From Hankyongella ginsenosidimutans (GTDB lineage Bacteria > Pseudomonadota > Alphaproteobacteria > Sphingomonadales > Sphingomonadaceae): a stretch of DNA of 64,000 nucleotides. Each line of letters begins with the position of its first letter. Position 1 is the first letter of the stretch. Under the pieces are notes generated by a model, which saw nothing but the letters and a program-made list of their open reading frames with translations, was not told where the DNA came from and did no database searches. Both the position numbers and the translations under genes were made by a program. Of this stretch, positions 51,437 to 63,930 are shown piece after piece. The stretch lies in contig NZ_CP039704.1 in NCBI RefSeq assembly GCF_005144965.1, positions 2,650,001 through 2,714,000 on the forward strand. Reading direction: 5' to 3'.

Positions 51437-51807
51437 CGACCGCGGAGGCTACTACAATCCCCGGTGCACAGCCGCTTCAAGCCTGGCCAGTCGGGCAACC
51501 CCAAGGGCCGCCCGAAGAAAGCGCAGAACGCTTCGACGCTGATCGGTGCCGTGCTCGGCGAGCGCATACCCGTGCGCGAGAACGGCCGGACCCGAAAGAT
51601 CAGCAAGCTTGAAGCCAGTCTGACCCAACTCGCCAACAAGGCCGCAGCCGGCGATGTGCGCGCCATTCTTGCCGTTGTTGCGCTTGCCCAAGGGTGGAGG
51701 CCCGCGGCGAGCCTGATCAGGTCGCGGTTCCGCTTGATGAAGCCGACCGCCGAGTACTCGACCGGCTGATCGACCGGGTGCGGTCGAAGGCAGGTACTGA
51801 TGAGTAG
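51429..51807 (+). CDS. DUF5681 protein (frameshifts)
   Basis: It starts at MADDRGGYYNP, overlapping the methyltransferase stop. A change near 51462 enters SRFKPGQSGNPKGRPKKAQN, the DUF5681 signature, then ISKLEASLTQLANKAAAGDV. A further change near 51700 moves the stop to 51807, overlapping the terminase ATG. About 126 codons. The position suggests a small-terminase-like role, which is inference. Confidence 0.8.
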
Positions 51808-53288
51808 AACCTCCGATGCCTACGCGCGGCACCTCGCCGAGATCAGCCCCGAGGAATATCGCGCGCTGATCCGCCAGGATCTCCGCACTTTCGTCGAGCG
51901 TGCCTACGCCGAGCTCAACCCGGCGACCCACTTGCTTTGGAACTGGCACCTCGATGCTATCCTTGACCGGCTCGAGGCGTGCCGCCGCGGCGACATACGC
52001 CGGCTCATCATCAACGTGCCACCGCGCAGCCTGAAGTCGCTATGCGCGTCGATCGCATTTCCCGCTTTCCTTCTCGGCCACCAACCGTCGGCGCAGATCA
52101 TCTGCGCCAGCTATGGCCAGGATCCGCTGACAAGCTGGCGCGCGACACCCGTACCCTTATGCAGTCGCTTTGGTATCAGGCCAGCTTCGGCGCGCTGCTC
52201 GAGACCGCCCGACCGTCGGCGCAGGAGATCACCACCCGGCAACGGGGTTTTCGGATGGCAACATCGGTGGGCGGTGTGCTGACCGGACGCGGTGCCGACT
52301 TCCTGATCATTGATGATCCGCTGAAGCCCGACGAAGCCGTGTCCGACATCAAGCGGGCACACGTCAACGAGTGGTATGACGGGACCCTCGTCAGCCGGCT
52401 TAACGACAAGGAGCGCGGCTGCGTCATCATCATCATGCAACGCCTTCATGAAGATGACCTTGTCGGACATCTCCTCGAGCGCGAGCCCTGGGAGGTGTTG
52501 TCGTTCCCGGCGATCGCTGAACGGGACGAGAGCTTCGAGATCCGGACCGCCTTCGGCAGCTACACCCATCAGCGGCGCGTCGGCGATCTGCTCCACCCCG
52601 AGCGCGAATCGCAGGAAACCATCGACAGCCTGCGTCGCACGCTCGGCGAGTATCACTTCGCCGGCCAGTATCAGCAGTCGCCGCGCCCGCTTGGCGGCGG
52701 CATGGTCAAGGAGGCGTGGTTTCGGACCTATACGTCAGAAAGCCTGCCCAAGAACTTCGAGCGCATCATTCAGAGCTGGGACACCGCCAGCAAGGCGACC
52801 GAACTGGCCGACTATTCGGTCTGCACCACCTGGGGCGCGACCGAGGATGACCATTATTACCTGCTCGACGTTTTCCGCGCCAAACTCGAATATCCCGACC
52901 TCAAACGCATGGTCCGCGAACTCCATACGCGATGGAAGCCGCGCACGATCCTCATCGAGGACAGGGCGTCAGGCATCCAGCTGATCCAGGATCTGCGCCA
53001 TGATGGCCTGAGCGCTGTGACCCCTATAAGCCGCAGGCCGAGAAGGTCATGCGCATGCTGGCGCAGACGCCAACCATCGAACAGGGCCTCGTGCATCTGC
53101 CCGAGACCGCACCGTGGCGCGCCGACTATATCCGCGAGCTGACGTCGTTTCCCAAAGCTAAGTACGACGACCAGGCTGACTCGACCGCGCAGGCGCTGGA
53201 GTGGTTCGCAACCAACGGCAAGACGCCCGGGATCATCCGATACTATCAGCAGGAGGCAAAGCGGCATGGGCAGTCAGGAGCAAACTGA
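51800..53288 (+). CDS. Phage terminase large subunit (frameshifts)
   Basis: DNA-packaging motor. It starts at MSRTSDAYARHLAEISPEEY. ATPase: RRLIINVPPRSLKSLCASIA (a Walker-A-like PPRSLKS) and DFLIIDDPLKPDEAVSD (Walker B). Nuclease C-terminal: IIQSWDTASKATELADYSVC and ILIEDRASGIQLIQDLRHDG, with DDQADSTAQALEWFA near the end. Frame changes near 52130 and 53020. About 496 codons. No portal, capsid or tail genes follow, so this is an isolated packaging cassette. Confidence 0.9.
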
Positions 53289-53495
53289 ACCTACCGGCAT
53301 TCACGCCTCTTGCCCACGGCGTCGGCGGTGTTACGCGACTGGACTCCAGCGGAGGCGCGCGGCCCCGGCCATTGCACGATGACACCGCCGCCGCGCGCCA
53401 GTCTCTGATCGATCAGTTGAGCCCTCCTCGAAAAATTGCTGAACGAGGGCATCATCAGACTTGGATACCGTGCGCCAAATGTTCTGACAACGGAC

Positions 53496-53526
53496 ACTCA
53501 AAGCGATCCAGTTTTCCGGGATCAGA
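53496..53526. repeat. Left copy of a 31-bp inverted repeat
   Basis: Begins ACTCAAAGCGATCCAG and ends TTCCGGGATCAGA. Its exact reverse complement is at 63931-63961. The 53289-53553 gap holds nothing else that looks functional. Confidence 0.9.
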
Positions 53527-53553
53527 TCAAAGCGGTTCGACCTGCCATCCGCC

Positions 53554-56500
53554 TCAGGCGATTTGATGTTGCTGACCGAACTCGTAGACCAAGCCGCTTA
53601 TCGTGGCCGGGTCGACCAGATCGTTGACGTTGTAAACCACGCCGGCAAACGCGAACAGCTCGACGTTGGAGACCGTGTCCACGCCTTCCGCACCGGTCAG
53701 GTCGGTGACCACGATGCTGGTGCCGACCCGGGCGATGTCGAAGTTGGACAGATCGCCCGCGAAGCTGGCGGTATCACGACCGGTGCCACCATCGAGCGTG
53801 TCGTTGCCGGCACCGCCGGTCAGGGTGTCGTTGCTGGCACCGCCGCCCAGGAAGTCGTTGCCCGTACCACCATCGAGCGTGTCGGCATTGTTGCCGCCGA
53901 GCACCCGGTCGTTGCCATCCCCGCCGAGCAGGGTATCATTGCCTTCCCAGCCTTCCAGGACATCATTGCCGCCGCTGCCGAACAGGCTGTTGGCACTGCT
54001 GTTGCCGATCAGGATATCGCGCAAATCGGTGCCGGAGAGGTTTTCCACATCGATGTAGGTGTCGCCCTGCGCCGCGCCCCTGTTAGCGCTCGGGTCGCGC
54101 AGGCTAGCGGTGACGCCCGCGGTATCAAGCACGCCAAAATCCAGGAAGCGGTAGTCGGCAACGTCGCTGAGGCCGCTGCCACCGTTCAGGACATCGGCAC
54201 CAAGCCCGCCGACCAGGGTATCATTACTGGCATCGCCGTTCAGGGTATCGTTGCCAACCCCGCCAAATAATGAGTCATTGCTATTGCCGCCGAGCAGGAA
54301 ATCGACGCCGTCGCCACCGATCAGGATGTCGTCCCCGTTCAGTCCCTCCAGGCGGTCGTCGTTGGCGCCACCGAGTAGGGTATCGTTCTCATCGCCACCA
54401 AAGAGGAGTCGTTGCCTTCCCAGCCTTCTAGGCGATCGTCGCCGCCGTTGCCGAACAGGCTGTTGGGACCGCTGTTGCCGATCAGAATATCCGCCAGGTC
54501 GGTGCCGGAGAGGTTTTCCACATCGATGTAGGTGTCGCCCTGCGCCGCGCCGGTATTGGCGTTCGGGTCGCGCAGGCTGGCGGTGACGCCGGCGATATCG
54601 AGCACGCCAAAATCCAGGAAGCGGTAGTCTGCGGTGTCGCTGAGGCTGCCGCCGCCATTCAGGATATCGGCGCCGAGCCCGCCGACCAGGGTATCATTAC
54701 TGGCACCGCCGTTCAGGGTGTCGTTGCCGGTGCCCCGAACAATGTGTCATTGTTGTTGCCGCCGAGCAGCGTATCGTTGCCGGCCCCGCCAATCAGGGTG
54801 TCGTTGCCGTTCAGCCCCTCGAGACGGTCGTCGCCGTCGCCGCCAGCCAGGGTGTCGTTCCCGTCCGTGCCTATCTCGGCCAGATCCAGGATCGTCACAG
54901 ACAGTACTTGCTCGTCGAACAGGCCCCGGCATCGCTGGCGCGCACGATGACATCGTAGATGTTGTTGTCATCCAAGTCGCCTGGCGTCTCGAAATTTGGG
55001 GCGGATAGGAATGCAAGCGCGCCGGTGCTTGTGTTGATTATGAAGCGCGCGGCGTCCGCGCCGCCGGCGATCGAATAGGCGAGCACCGTGCCGGCGTCGG
55101 GATCGGCTGCAGTGACCGTGGTGACCGCTCGGGTGTTTTCCGCCACACTGATGCCGGCGGTGTCACCGCCGCCATTTGAGGTGATGATCGGAACATCATT
55201 GACCGGCGTAATTGTGACGGAGAACACCTGCTCGGTTGCCCCGCCGCGGGGTCGGACGCGATCAGAACGAAGCTGTCCGATCCGTTGGCATTTTGGCTGG
55301 GCGTATAGACGAATGCGCCAGCCTGTTGATCGATGGCGACACTGCCCTTGGCCGGTTCGCCGCTGGTTTTGACCGCATAACTGATTGCTTCGCCGTCAGC
55401 GTCCGTTGCCCCGATTGTGATCGCCGGACTGGCTAAATCTTCGCTGGTCGCCACCGCGTTGGCACCCGCAAATTCCGGCGCATGATTGAGTTCGAGACGG
55501 GTCGGCTCGCTGGCTCTCGCATTCGTGGCTGCCGATTGGGCGACGGTGGGGTCGCCGATCAGCCCGACATCGAGCACGGCATTCTCATAGGCCACGGTTC
55601 CCGGAGTGAGGCCTGCAGCCTGCGCTGCGGCTTCTCCCATGGCCCGGGCGGCCGGGTCGAGATCGTCGATGGTGAACACCGATTTTGGGAACGACCGGTC
55701 GGTGAATGTCGCCGTCGATTCTCCGGGGCATAAGTGAACAGGGATGTCGCATCGGTGACGCGCCAGCTATCGGCGAACCGACCATAAAGGTCTCGCGTCA
55801 CAACGGGAGTTGTAAGGACCGTCCCGTCTGCAAGCGCGATGTCATTTGCGGCATTGCCATCGGCATCGCCGAGCAGCCCGGATATCTGCCCTACCTGGTA
55901 AGGCGATATGAAATTATCCAGGTCGAGCAATGCATGTCCCAGCCAAGACGTCAGCGAGACAGTCACCCCGTTTCCGCGGCCATCGGATACGGTGTAGGTT
56001 TCACGACCGGTTCCGTCGTCAGAGCGGTACAGTGTACCATCGCCGATTTCGATCGTCGTCTGAGGTGCCAGCGAAAATGCCTCGCCGTTGATCAACAGCC
56101 GCTCGCCTGTGGCATTGATCTGGACGATTACATCACCAAAGCGGATCGCCACTGCCGCATTATAGGAAACATGGTCGCCAAGCGGCACCTGGCGGGTCTG
56201 AATCTCGAAACCGTTTCCGCGTATCGCGGTAAACTCGCCAACCGCCTGGAAATCATAGGCGACGCCATCGAAAGTCGTCAGGTGTGGATCACCCTTGTCC
56301 TTTGCATCTTTGGGCGGAGCATTTGGACGATTAGGGTCAGGGTCTCGATCATCGGGAATGCCGTCATGGTCCCGATCCGGGTTCGGCTTGTTCGGATCAG
56401 GATCATTGTCATCAGGAATGCCATCATGGTCCCGATCAGGCGGTTGGTTCGGATCATTCGGTGCTGGGTCACGATAATCCGGAATACCATCACCGTCTGA

Positions 56501-59500
56501 GTCTCTACCGGATCAAATCCCGGTTCGCCGGGGCCTTCGCCGGGAATTGGGATTGGGGAGATTAATTGGCGGCGGGATTAGACCCTCGGGGAGGGGCGTG
56601 TTGTTCACCGCATCAATAAACATTGACGCCTGGTTGATACCCTTCACGAGTGATTCATACCCGGATACCAAATTGTTTGTAGCGAATGGAAGAGCTAGTG
56701 GAGCTAATGCGGGGTCTGCTGACAGTGCAAACAAAGGAACAGAAGAGGTTACCTGATACACACCCTTGCCAATGTTATATACACCAGATTCTCTAACTAA
56801 GTTCACTTCTGACTGCAATATTGATCCATTATAATACGAACTAAGTTGTGACTTAGTTTGTGAAACGGAAAATAAACCTAGTGGGTCAGTAAAACTGATT
56901 GGGTTTGAGTCTGCAAACTCATATAGATTTGTCGTATAGGTCAGTCTTGCAGCTGGGTCTTCCTGCAAAATTTCCCTAGGAGTGGGTCGTATTCACGCGC
57001 CCGCATATTCGTCAGCCCGGACGGGTCAGTGCTGACACCCAAAGAACCATTGAACTCAAAACTGTTTGCAATAGATTCATTACCATAGAGTTCCGCCCCG
57101 AACGGCGTGTAAGCATAGCTGTTTGCAGTTGCTCCGCCTACATTCGTTAGTGCCGTTACCGATCCGACGCCGTCCGCTTCATAATAGGAATGTGATCCAC
57201 TGGTATCGGCGGCTGTTTCCAGCCCAAGGCCATATTGATAATGGCTTGTGGCCACACCTGCCGTGTCGAAGCTGGCGACCAGATTGCCAAGCCCGGACGG
57301 ATCATTGAGATATTCGGTGCGCACCCCGTCCTGCACCTGCGCAGAGCGATTGCCGAATATGTCATATTCGTATGTGGTGCTGTGCCCATCGGGTGTTGTA
57401 ATGCCCGAAATCCGATTGTTGGCATCGTAGGAATAGGTCGTCGTCCCTACGGGGCCGGTGCGGGTGACCATGTTGCCGTCGGCGTCATAGGTGAAGGTCT
57501 CGTCGCCGACCTGTGTATATTGGTTCAGGCTGTTGACGGTGTAATGGGTAACGACCCCATCCTCGACCGACTGGGTACGGTTGCCCGCCGCGTCATAGGT
57601 CCAGCTCAGGTGCTTGTCGGCAAGGCCGGGCTTGATCGACGTGAAATCGGCGGCGGTAAGCTGGCCCGAGGCATCATAGCCATAGGCCCAGTGCCCGTCC
57701 TGCGTATCCTGCGTGATGCGAAGGCCCGCATCGTCATAGCCATAATGGACGAAGGAACTGACGCTGCCCGATGGCGCGTGATTGTCGATGGCCGTCAGAT
57801 GGCTGGCGGCATCGTAGCTGTAGGTTGTCCACGTGCCGTTGGCCTTGTCCTCCCGCGCCAGATTGCCGCCTGCGTCATAGCTGTAGGTAACGAGCGTTCC
57901 GCTCTCATCACCCAGCGTGTGCAGCCGTCCGGCGCTGTCATAGCTGTAGTTCTGCTGATGGCCGTCCTGATCGGTCATCGATGTGCGGCGACCGGCATCG
58001 TCATAGCCATAGGCCAACGACCGGCCATTGGGATAGGTGATCTGGGCAATATGCCCCGCCGCGTCATAGGCGATGGCGGTTTCACCCTGCGCGGTGGTGG
58101 CCGATGTCATCCGGCCCGCGCTGTCATAGCTGTAGCTCACCGGGCCAGCGGGGAATCGCTGGCGGACAACAGATGCCCTTTGGTATCGTAGCTGTAAGTG
58201 ATGCCGTCGCCGCGCCGATTAGTGTAGCCGGTCACATTGCCATTTGCGTCGGTGGTGAACGAAAGCTGGGTTCCGTCCGGCCATGTGCCGCCGGTCAGAT
58301 GGCCTGCGGCATCATAGGTGAACGTGCGGCTGTGCCCGTTCGCGTCGGTGACGGAAGCCGGGTTGGTGCTGTTGCCCGCATAGGTGAAGCTCAACGTCGC
58401 GCCCGCTGCATCGGTGACAGACGTGACGCGCCCGCTGCTGTCGAGCGTGTAGCTCTGGTGGCCACCGTTGGCATCGGTCGCGCCGGTGAGGTTGCCCTGA
58501 CTGTCGAAGGTCAGCGCCGATGTCGCGCCATTGCCATAAGTCACGCGCCCCGCAACGCCGCCGGGCATAAGCTGCACCGTGGTGGCGATGCCCGCTCCAG
58601 TCGTGTCGATATAGCCGCCGTCGGAATTGTAACTGAAATGCTCGGTCTGGACGCCGCTGGCCGTATCGATGGCGGTCAGCCTGCCTGCGGCATCATAAGT
58701 GAAGCTGTCGGTGGGCCGTTCCGCCACGGTCAACCGTCGAAAGATCGCCGCTCGCTGTATAGGCGAATGCCGTGTTGCCTGCCGTGCCGGTGGTGCCGGT
58801 CAGTTGCTTGCCATCGGCGCTGTAACTCAGAGCAATATTGCCGCCGTCGCTATCCGTCGCCTGTGTGACGTGACCTGCTGCATCGCGTGTCAGACTGAGC
58901 GAAGCGCCATTGGATGCAGTGAAGGTCAGCGGCTTGCCAGTGGCATCAACGGTAGCGTCGATATGCTGGCCGGATGCCGAAGTCGCGCTGAGGACGTGCC
59001 CCGCACTGTCGAAGTTCAGGACTGTGCCGTCTGAGCGGGTGAGATCAAATCCGGTGGCGGTCTTGTTGAGCGTGTAACCGCCCGATGCCGAATAGCTGCC
59101 ATCAGGCTGACGGAAAAACACCGGCGGCAGACTGGCCGCGCCGGACAGGATATTGCCGTTGAGATCGACGGAGCGATCCACCGATGCCGAGAGCGTGTAA
59201 GTCGCCAGACCGCCAACGGAGAGCGAGAACAAACCGTTGAGGTCCGCTGCGCCCTTGAAAGTAACGCTGCCATCTGCCGCGACCGACAGGCCAAGGTCGG
59301 CGATGCTCGTCCAACCGGCACCAACGCTGCCAGAAGTGGACCGGGCTGCGAGCGACCCGAAGTCACCAGCCTGTTCCAGTTCAAAGGCCAGCAAGGCGGA
59401 GCCGCTGTCGCTGGTAATTCCGAACGAATGGAAAACTCCCGCGTCTCTGGCCAGCTCGGTTGTCAGCGAACCTATCGTCGTCCCAACCGAATTGACGAAG

Positions 59501-62500
59501 TTCGTGAACGTATGGTCCCAAGCTGCATCGCTCAGCCCAGCAGGACGCAACGAAGGTTTCAGGGCGGACCAATCGACAACCGTTGCCGCATCGGCCAACG
59601 TTGCGGAAATGCTTGCGGACGTGCCGCCGCCAGCGGCCATCAATATCTGAACATCGAAGCTCTGGCTGGCCTGCGCGGCGCTACCCGATGCAAATATCAG
59701 CGACGAACCAGAATATCTGCCGGTCAACCCATCGGCGATCAATGCGCCGGTCGTCTGCACCAGCAGTAACGCGGGCGGAAGGTCGCCTCCCCATTATGGG
59801 TGTAGGTGACGGTTGCATTACCGATTTGGCCGGGAGCCAAACCGCCTGATACCGTCACATCAACAGTATTTACAGGCACCTGTGCAACAGTGAGGGTTAC
59901 GGTTGCAAAGCCGGACTGCGCCAAGCCATCCGACGCGCGGTAGGTAAATGTGTCGGTGCCCGAAAATGCGGGGTCAGATGTGTAGACGAAATTGCCCTGA
60001 GCGTCGGTCACTAGAGTCCCGTGGGCAGGTTGAGCGCCGATCAAAACGGAAAGTGGGTCAGCATTTCCGTCGGTATCGTTCGCAAGCAATTCCGCTGGTG
60101 TAATTATAAGGGCATTACCGCTGGTTGCGTTAAACGTATCGTTCGTGGCAACGGGAGCGACGTTTGCGATCAACTGAAATGTTCGATCTGAAAATTGCAG
60201 AATTTCTACACTTGTGAGTGTATCGATGCCATCAGGGCTGCTGGAGCGATTGTCAGTGATATAGGTTACGCCAGCCGCATCAGTGGCGATGGTGTAGTCG
60301 GAGAACCTACTGGAAAAGAATGCCGTATCCCTACCATCGCCGCCATTAAGGGTATCCGCGCCTGCACCACCGGTCAGCCGGTCATTGCCGCCAAGCCCGT
60401 TGAGCGTGTCGTTGCCATTATCGCCATAGAGGTCGTTGCTGGCGGTGCCGCCGGTTAAGACGTCGTTGCCGTCCCGGCCATAAAGGCCGACAAAGCCGGT
60501 CGTGTTGTTGGCGTTGTTGTCGGTGCCCTGCGTGGCGTTGCCCAGGGTGATGTTGTCGTCAAAGTTCGATCCGACGATCTCACGATATTGCTCAAGGCCG
60601 GTGAAGCTGCCGCCCGCGAACGTGGCCGTGCCGCCGGTGAAGGCCGCGCCAAGGTCGCCGGTCACGCCAGCACTTGCACCCAGCAGCGAGCGAGAGGGTG
60701 TCGGTGCCGGTGCCGCCATCGACACTGTCGCCGAACCCGGCGATCAGGCGGTCATCGCCCGCGTCGCCGTTCAGGCTGTCGGCACCCGTCGTGCTGTCCC
60801 AGTTGCCCCGTCCGTAAAATCCTCATGGTCGGAATAGAGGATGTCATTGCCATCGCCGCCATTAAGGGTATCCGCGCCTGCACCACCGGTCAGCCGGTCA
60901 TTGCCGCCAAGCCCGTTGAGCGTGTCGTTGCCATTATCGCCATAGAGGTCGTTGCTGGCGGTGCCGCCGGTTAAGACGTCGTTGCCGTCCCGGCCATAAA
61001 GGCCGACAAAGCCGGTCGTGTTGTTGGCGTTGTTGTCGGTGCCCTGCGTGGCGTTGCCCAGGGTGATGTTGTCGTCAAAGTTCGATCCGACGATCTCACG
61101 ATATTGCTCAAGGCCGGTGAAGCTGCCGCCCGCGAACGTGGCCGTGCCGCCGGTGAAGGCCGCGCCAAGGTCGCCGGTCACGCCAGCACTTGCACCCAGC
61201 AGCGAGCGAGAGGGTGTCGGTGCCGGTGCCGCCATCGACACTGTCGCCGAACCCGGCGATCAGGCGGTCATCGCCCGCGTCGCCGTTCAGGCTGTCGGCA
61301 CCCGTCGTGCTGTCCCAGTTGCCCCGTCCGTAAAATCCTCATGGTCGGAATAGAGGATGTCATTGCCATCGCCGCCATTAAGGGTATCCGCGCCTGCACC
61401 ACCGGTCAGCCGGTCATTGCCGCCAAGCCCGTTGAGCGTGTCGTTGCCATTATCGCCATAGAGGTCGTTGCTGGCGGTGCCGCCGGTTAAGACGTCGTTG
61501 CCGTCCCGGCCATAAAGGCCGACAAAGCCGGTCGTGTTGTTGGCGTTGTTGTCGGTGCCCTGCGTGGCGTTGCCCAGGGTGATGTTGTCGTCAAAGTTCG
61601 ATCCGACGATCTCACGATATTGCTCAAGGCCGGTGAAGCTGCCGCCCGCGAACGTGGCCGTGCCGCCGGTGAAGGCCGCGCCAAGGTCGCCGGTCACGCC
61701 AGCACTTGCACCCAGCAGCGAGCGAGAGGGTGTCGGTGCCGGTGCCGCCATCGACACTGTCGCCGAACCCGGCGATCAGGCGGTCATCGCCCGCGTCGCC
61801 GTTCAGGCTGTCGGCACCCGTCGTGCTGTCCCAGTTGCCCCGTCCGTAAAATCCTCATGGTCGGAATAGAGGATGTCATTGCCATCGCCGCCATTAAGGG
61901 TATCCGCGCCTGCACCACCGGTCAGCCGGTCATTGCCGCCAAGCCCGTTGAGCGTGTCGTTGCCATTATCGCCATAGAGGTCGTTGCTGGCGGTGCCGCC
62001 GGTTAAGACGTCGTTGCCGTCCCGGCCATAAAGGCCGACAAAGCCGGTCGTGTTGTTGGCGTTGTTGTCGGTGCCCTGCGTGGCGTTGCCCAGGGTGATG
62101 TTGTCGTCAAAGTTCGATCCGACGATCTCACGATATTGCTCAAGGCCGGTGAAGCTGCCGCCCGCGAACGTGGCCGTGCCGCCGGTGAAGGCCGCGCCAA
62201 GGTCGCCGGTCACGCCAGCACTTGCACCCAGCAGCGAGCGAGAGGGTGTCGGTGCCGGTGCCGCCATCGACACTGTCGCCGAACCCGGCGATCAGGCGGT
62301 CATCGCCCGCGTCGCCGTTCAGGCTGTCGGCACCCGTCGTGCTGTCCCAGTTGCCCCGTCCGTAAAAATCCTCATGGTCGGAATAGAGGATGTCATTGCC
62401 ATCGCCGCCATTAAGGGTATCCGCGCCTGCACCACCGGTCAGCCGGTCATTGCCGCCAAGCCCGTTGAGCGTGTCGTTGCCATTATCGCCATAGAGGTCG

Positions 62501-63728
62501 TTGCTGGCGGTGCCGCCGGTTAAGACGTCGTTGCCGTCCCGGCCATAAAGGCCGACAAAGCCGGTCGTGTTGTTGGCGTTGTTGTCGGTGCCCTGCGTGG
62601 CGTTGCCCAGGGTGATGTTGTCGTCAAAGTTCGATCCGACGATCTCACGATATTGCTCAAGGCCGGTGAAGCTGCCGCCCGCGAACGTGGCCGTGCCGCC
62701 GGTGAAGGCCGCGCCAAGGTCGCCGGTCACGCCAGCACTTGCACCCAGCAGCGAGCGAGAGGGTGTCGGTGCCGGTGCCGCCATCGACACTGTCGCCGAA
62801 CCCGGCGATCAGGCGGTCATCGCCCGCGTCGCCGTTCAGGCTGTCGGCACCCGTCGTGCTGTCCCAGTTGCCCCGTCCGTAAAATCCTCATGGTCGGAAT
62901 AGAGGATGTCATTGCCATCGCCGCCATTAAGGGTATCCGCGCCTGCACCACCGGTCAGCCGGTCATTGCCGCCAAGCCCGTTGAGCGTGTCGTTGCCATT
63001 ATCGCCATAGAGGTCGTTGCTGGCGGTGCCGCCGGTTAAGACGTCGTTGCCGTCCCGGCCATAAAGGCCGACAAAGCCGGTCGTGTTGTTGGCGTTGTTG
63101 TCGGTGCCCTGCGTGGCGTTGCCCAGGGTGATGTTGTCGTCAAAGTTCGATCCGACGATCTCACGATATTGCTCAAGGCCGGTGAAGCTGCCGCCCGCGA
63201 ACGTGGCCGTGCCGCCGGTGAAGGCCGCGCCAAGGTCGCCGGTCACGCCAGCACTTGCACCCAGCAGCGAGAGCGAGAGGGTGTCGGTGCCGGTGCCGCC
63301 ATCGACACTGTCGCCGAACCCGGCGATCAGGCGGTCATCGCCCGCGTCGCCGTTCAGGCTGTCGGCACCCGTCGTGCTGTCCCAGTTGCCCCGTCCGTAA
63401 AATCCTCATGGTCGGAATAGAGGATGTCATTGCCATCGCCGCCATTAAGGGTATCCGCGCCTGCACCACCGGTCAGCCGGTCATTGCCGCCGCCACCTTG
63501 AAACCAGTTGGCCTCTGCCCCGCCGAAGAATTCATCCGCGAAGGCCGAGCCGATCAGATTTTCGATCGAGAGAAATAGGTCATTTCCCGAGCCGAGCGTG
63601 TTCTGGCGCGTGGCGATTCTCAAATCGACGCGTATCGCTGATGCAGCATTTGCATAACTAACTATGTCATTAACGCCTGCAGAGCCGCGAAAATTATCGT
63701 CGCCACCCGTCGCAAGAAAATCAGTCAT
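53554..63728 (-). CDS. Giant RTX-Rhs-VWD surface or secreted protein (many frameshifts)
   Basis: After frame repair, one gene of about 3,390 codons. The start [18 protein letters not shown] is at 63728. N to C: short RTX start; six 172-residue RTX units (63491-60335); a cadherin-like domain ([20 protein letters not shown], about 60080); an Ig/CARDB-like part; an Rhs core with many YD repeats (59000-56960); the border [11 protein letters not shown], then [12 protein letters not shown] near 56890; an A+T-rich tip; [18 protein letters not shown] repeats; a VWD domain ([20 protein letters not shown], about 56270); cadherin-like domains; a second RTX block ([27 protein letters not shown]); and the C-terminus [15 protein letters not shown] proteins leave by type I secretion; no transporter is in the window. 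Breaks are near 59780, 58735, 58140, 56960, 56510, 55700, 55230, 54900, 54740, 54400 and inside each repeat. Confidence 0.82.
60335..63491 (-). repeat. Six tandem 516-bp units inside the RTX-Rhs gene
   Basis: The mark GTAAAATCCTCATGG recurs at about 60815, 61331, 61847, 62363, 62880 and 63396, a 516-base period. Units look identical except for three differences. The A run is five long only near 62363 and four elsewhere. The GAG near 63266 is doubled only in the rightmost unit. There are edge differences. Each unit codes RTX nonapeptides ([37 protein letters not shown]) plus [20 protein letters not shown]. Antisense open frames across the units are shadows. Confidence 0.93.
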
Positions 63729-63930
63729 TTGAATTCCCCATATTAATATAACAAATTTACCACGGCCAATCTGGCCTTGTCGATATAATTCTTTTAATTT
63801 CAACAGATTAATTGCTTAATGTTACATAATTTTGCAATATATTTCCACAGCGGGTAGCAATAATCATCAAGCGCAAGGCATTGTTCGACAATAATTGATA
63901 ATCAATCATAAGTGGAGCTGCTGCATTTGC
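63729..63930 (-). promoter_or_regulatory. A+T-rich upstream region of the RTX-Rhs gene
   Basis: Markedly A+T-rich compared with the rest of the window, with several TATAAT-like runs (for example CGATATAATTC near 63781). No open frame of note. It probably holds the promoter, but no single -35/-10 pair stands out enough to mark. Confidence 0.45.

Noticed and set aside
60195..63578. Plus-strand open frames of 105-157 codons recurring every 516 bases
   Set aside because: Antisense shadows of the tandem RTX units; identical because the DNA is tandemly repeated.
63811..63830. Zur-like TTAATGTTACATAAT upstream of the RTX-Rhs gene
   Set aside because: The halves are not a good palindrome and the region is A+T-rich, so a chance match is likely.
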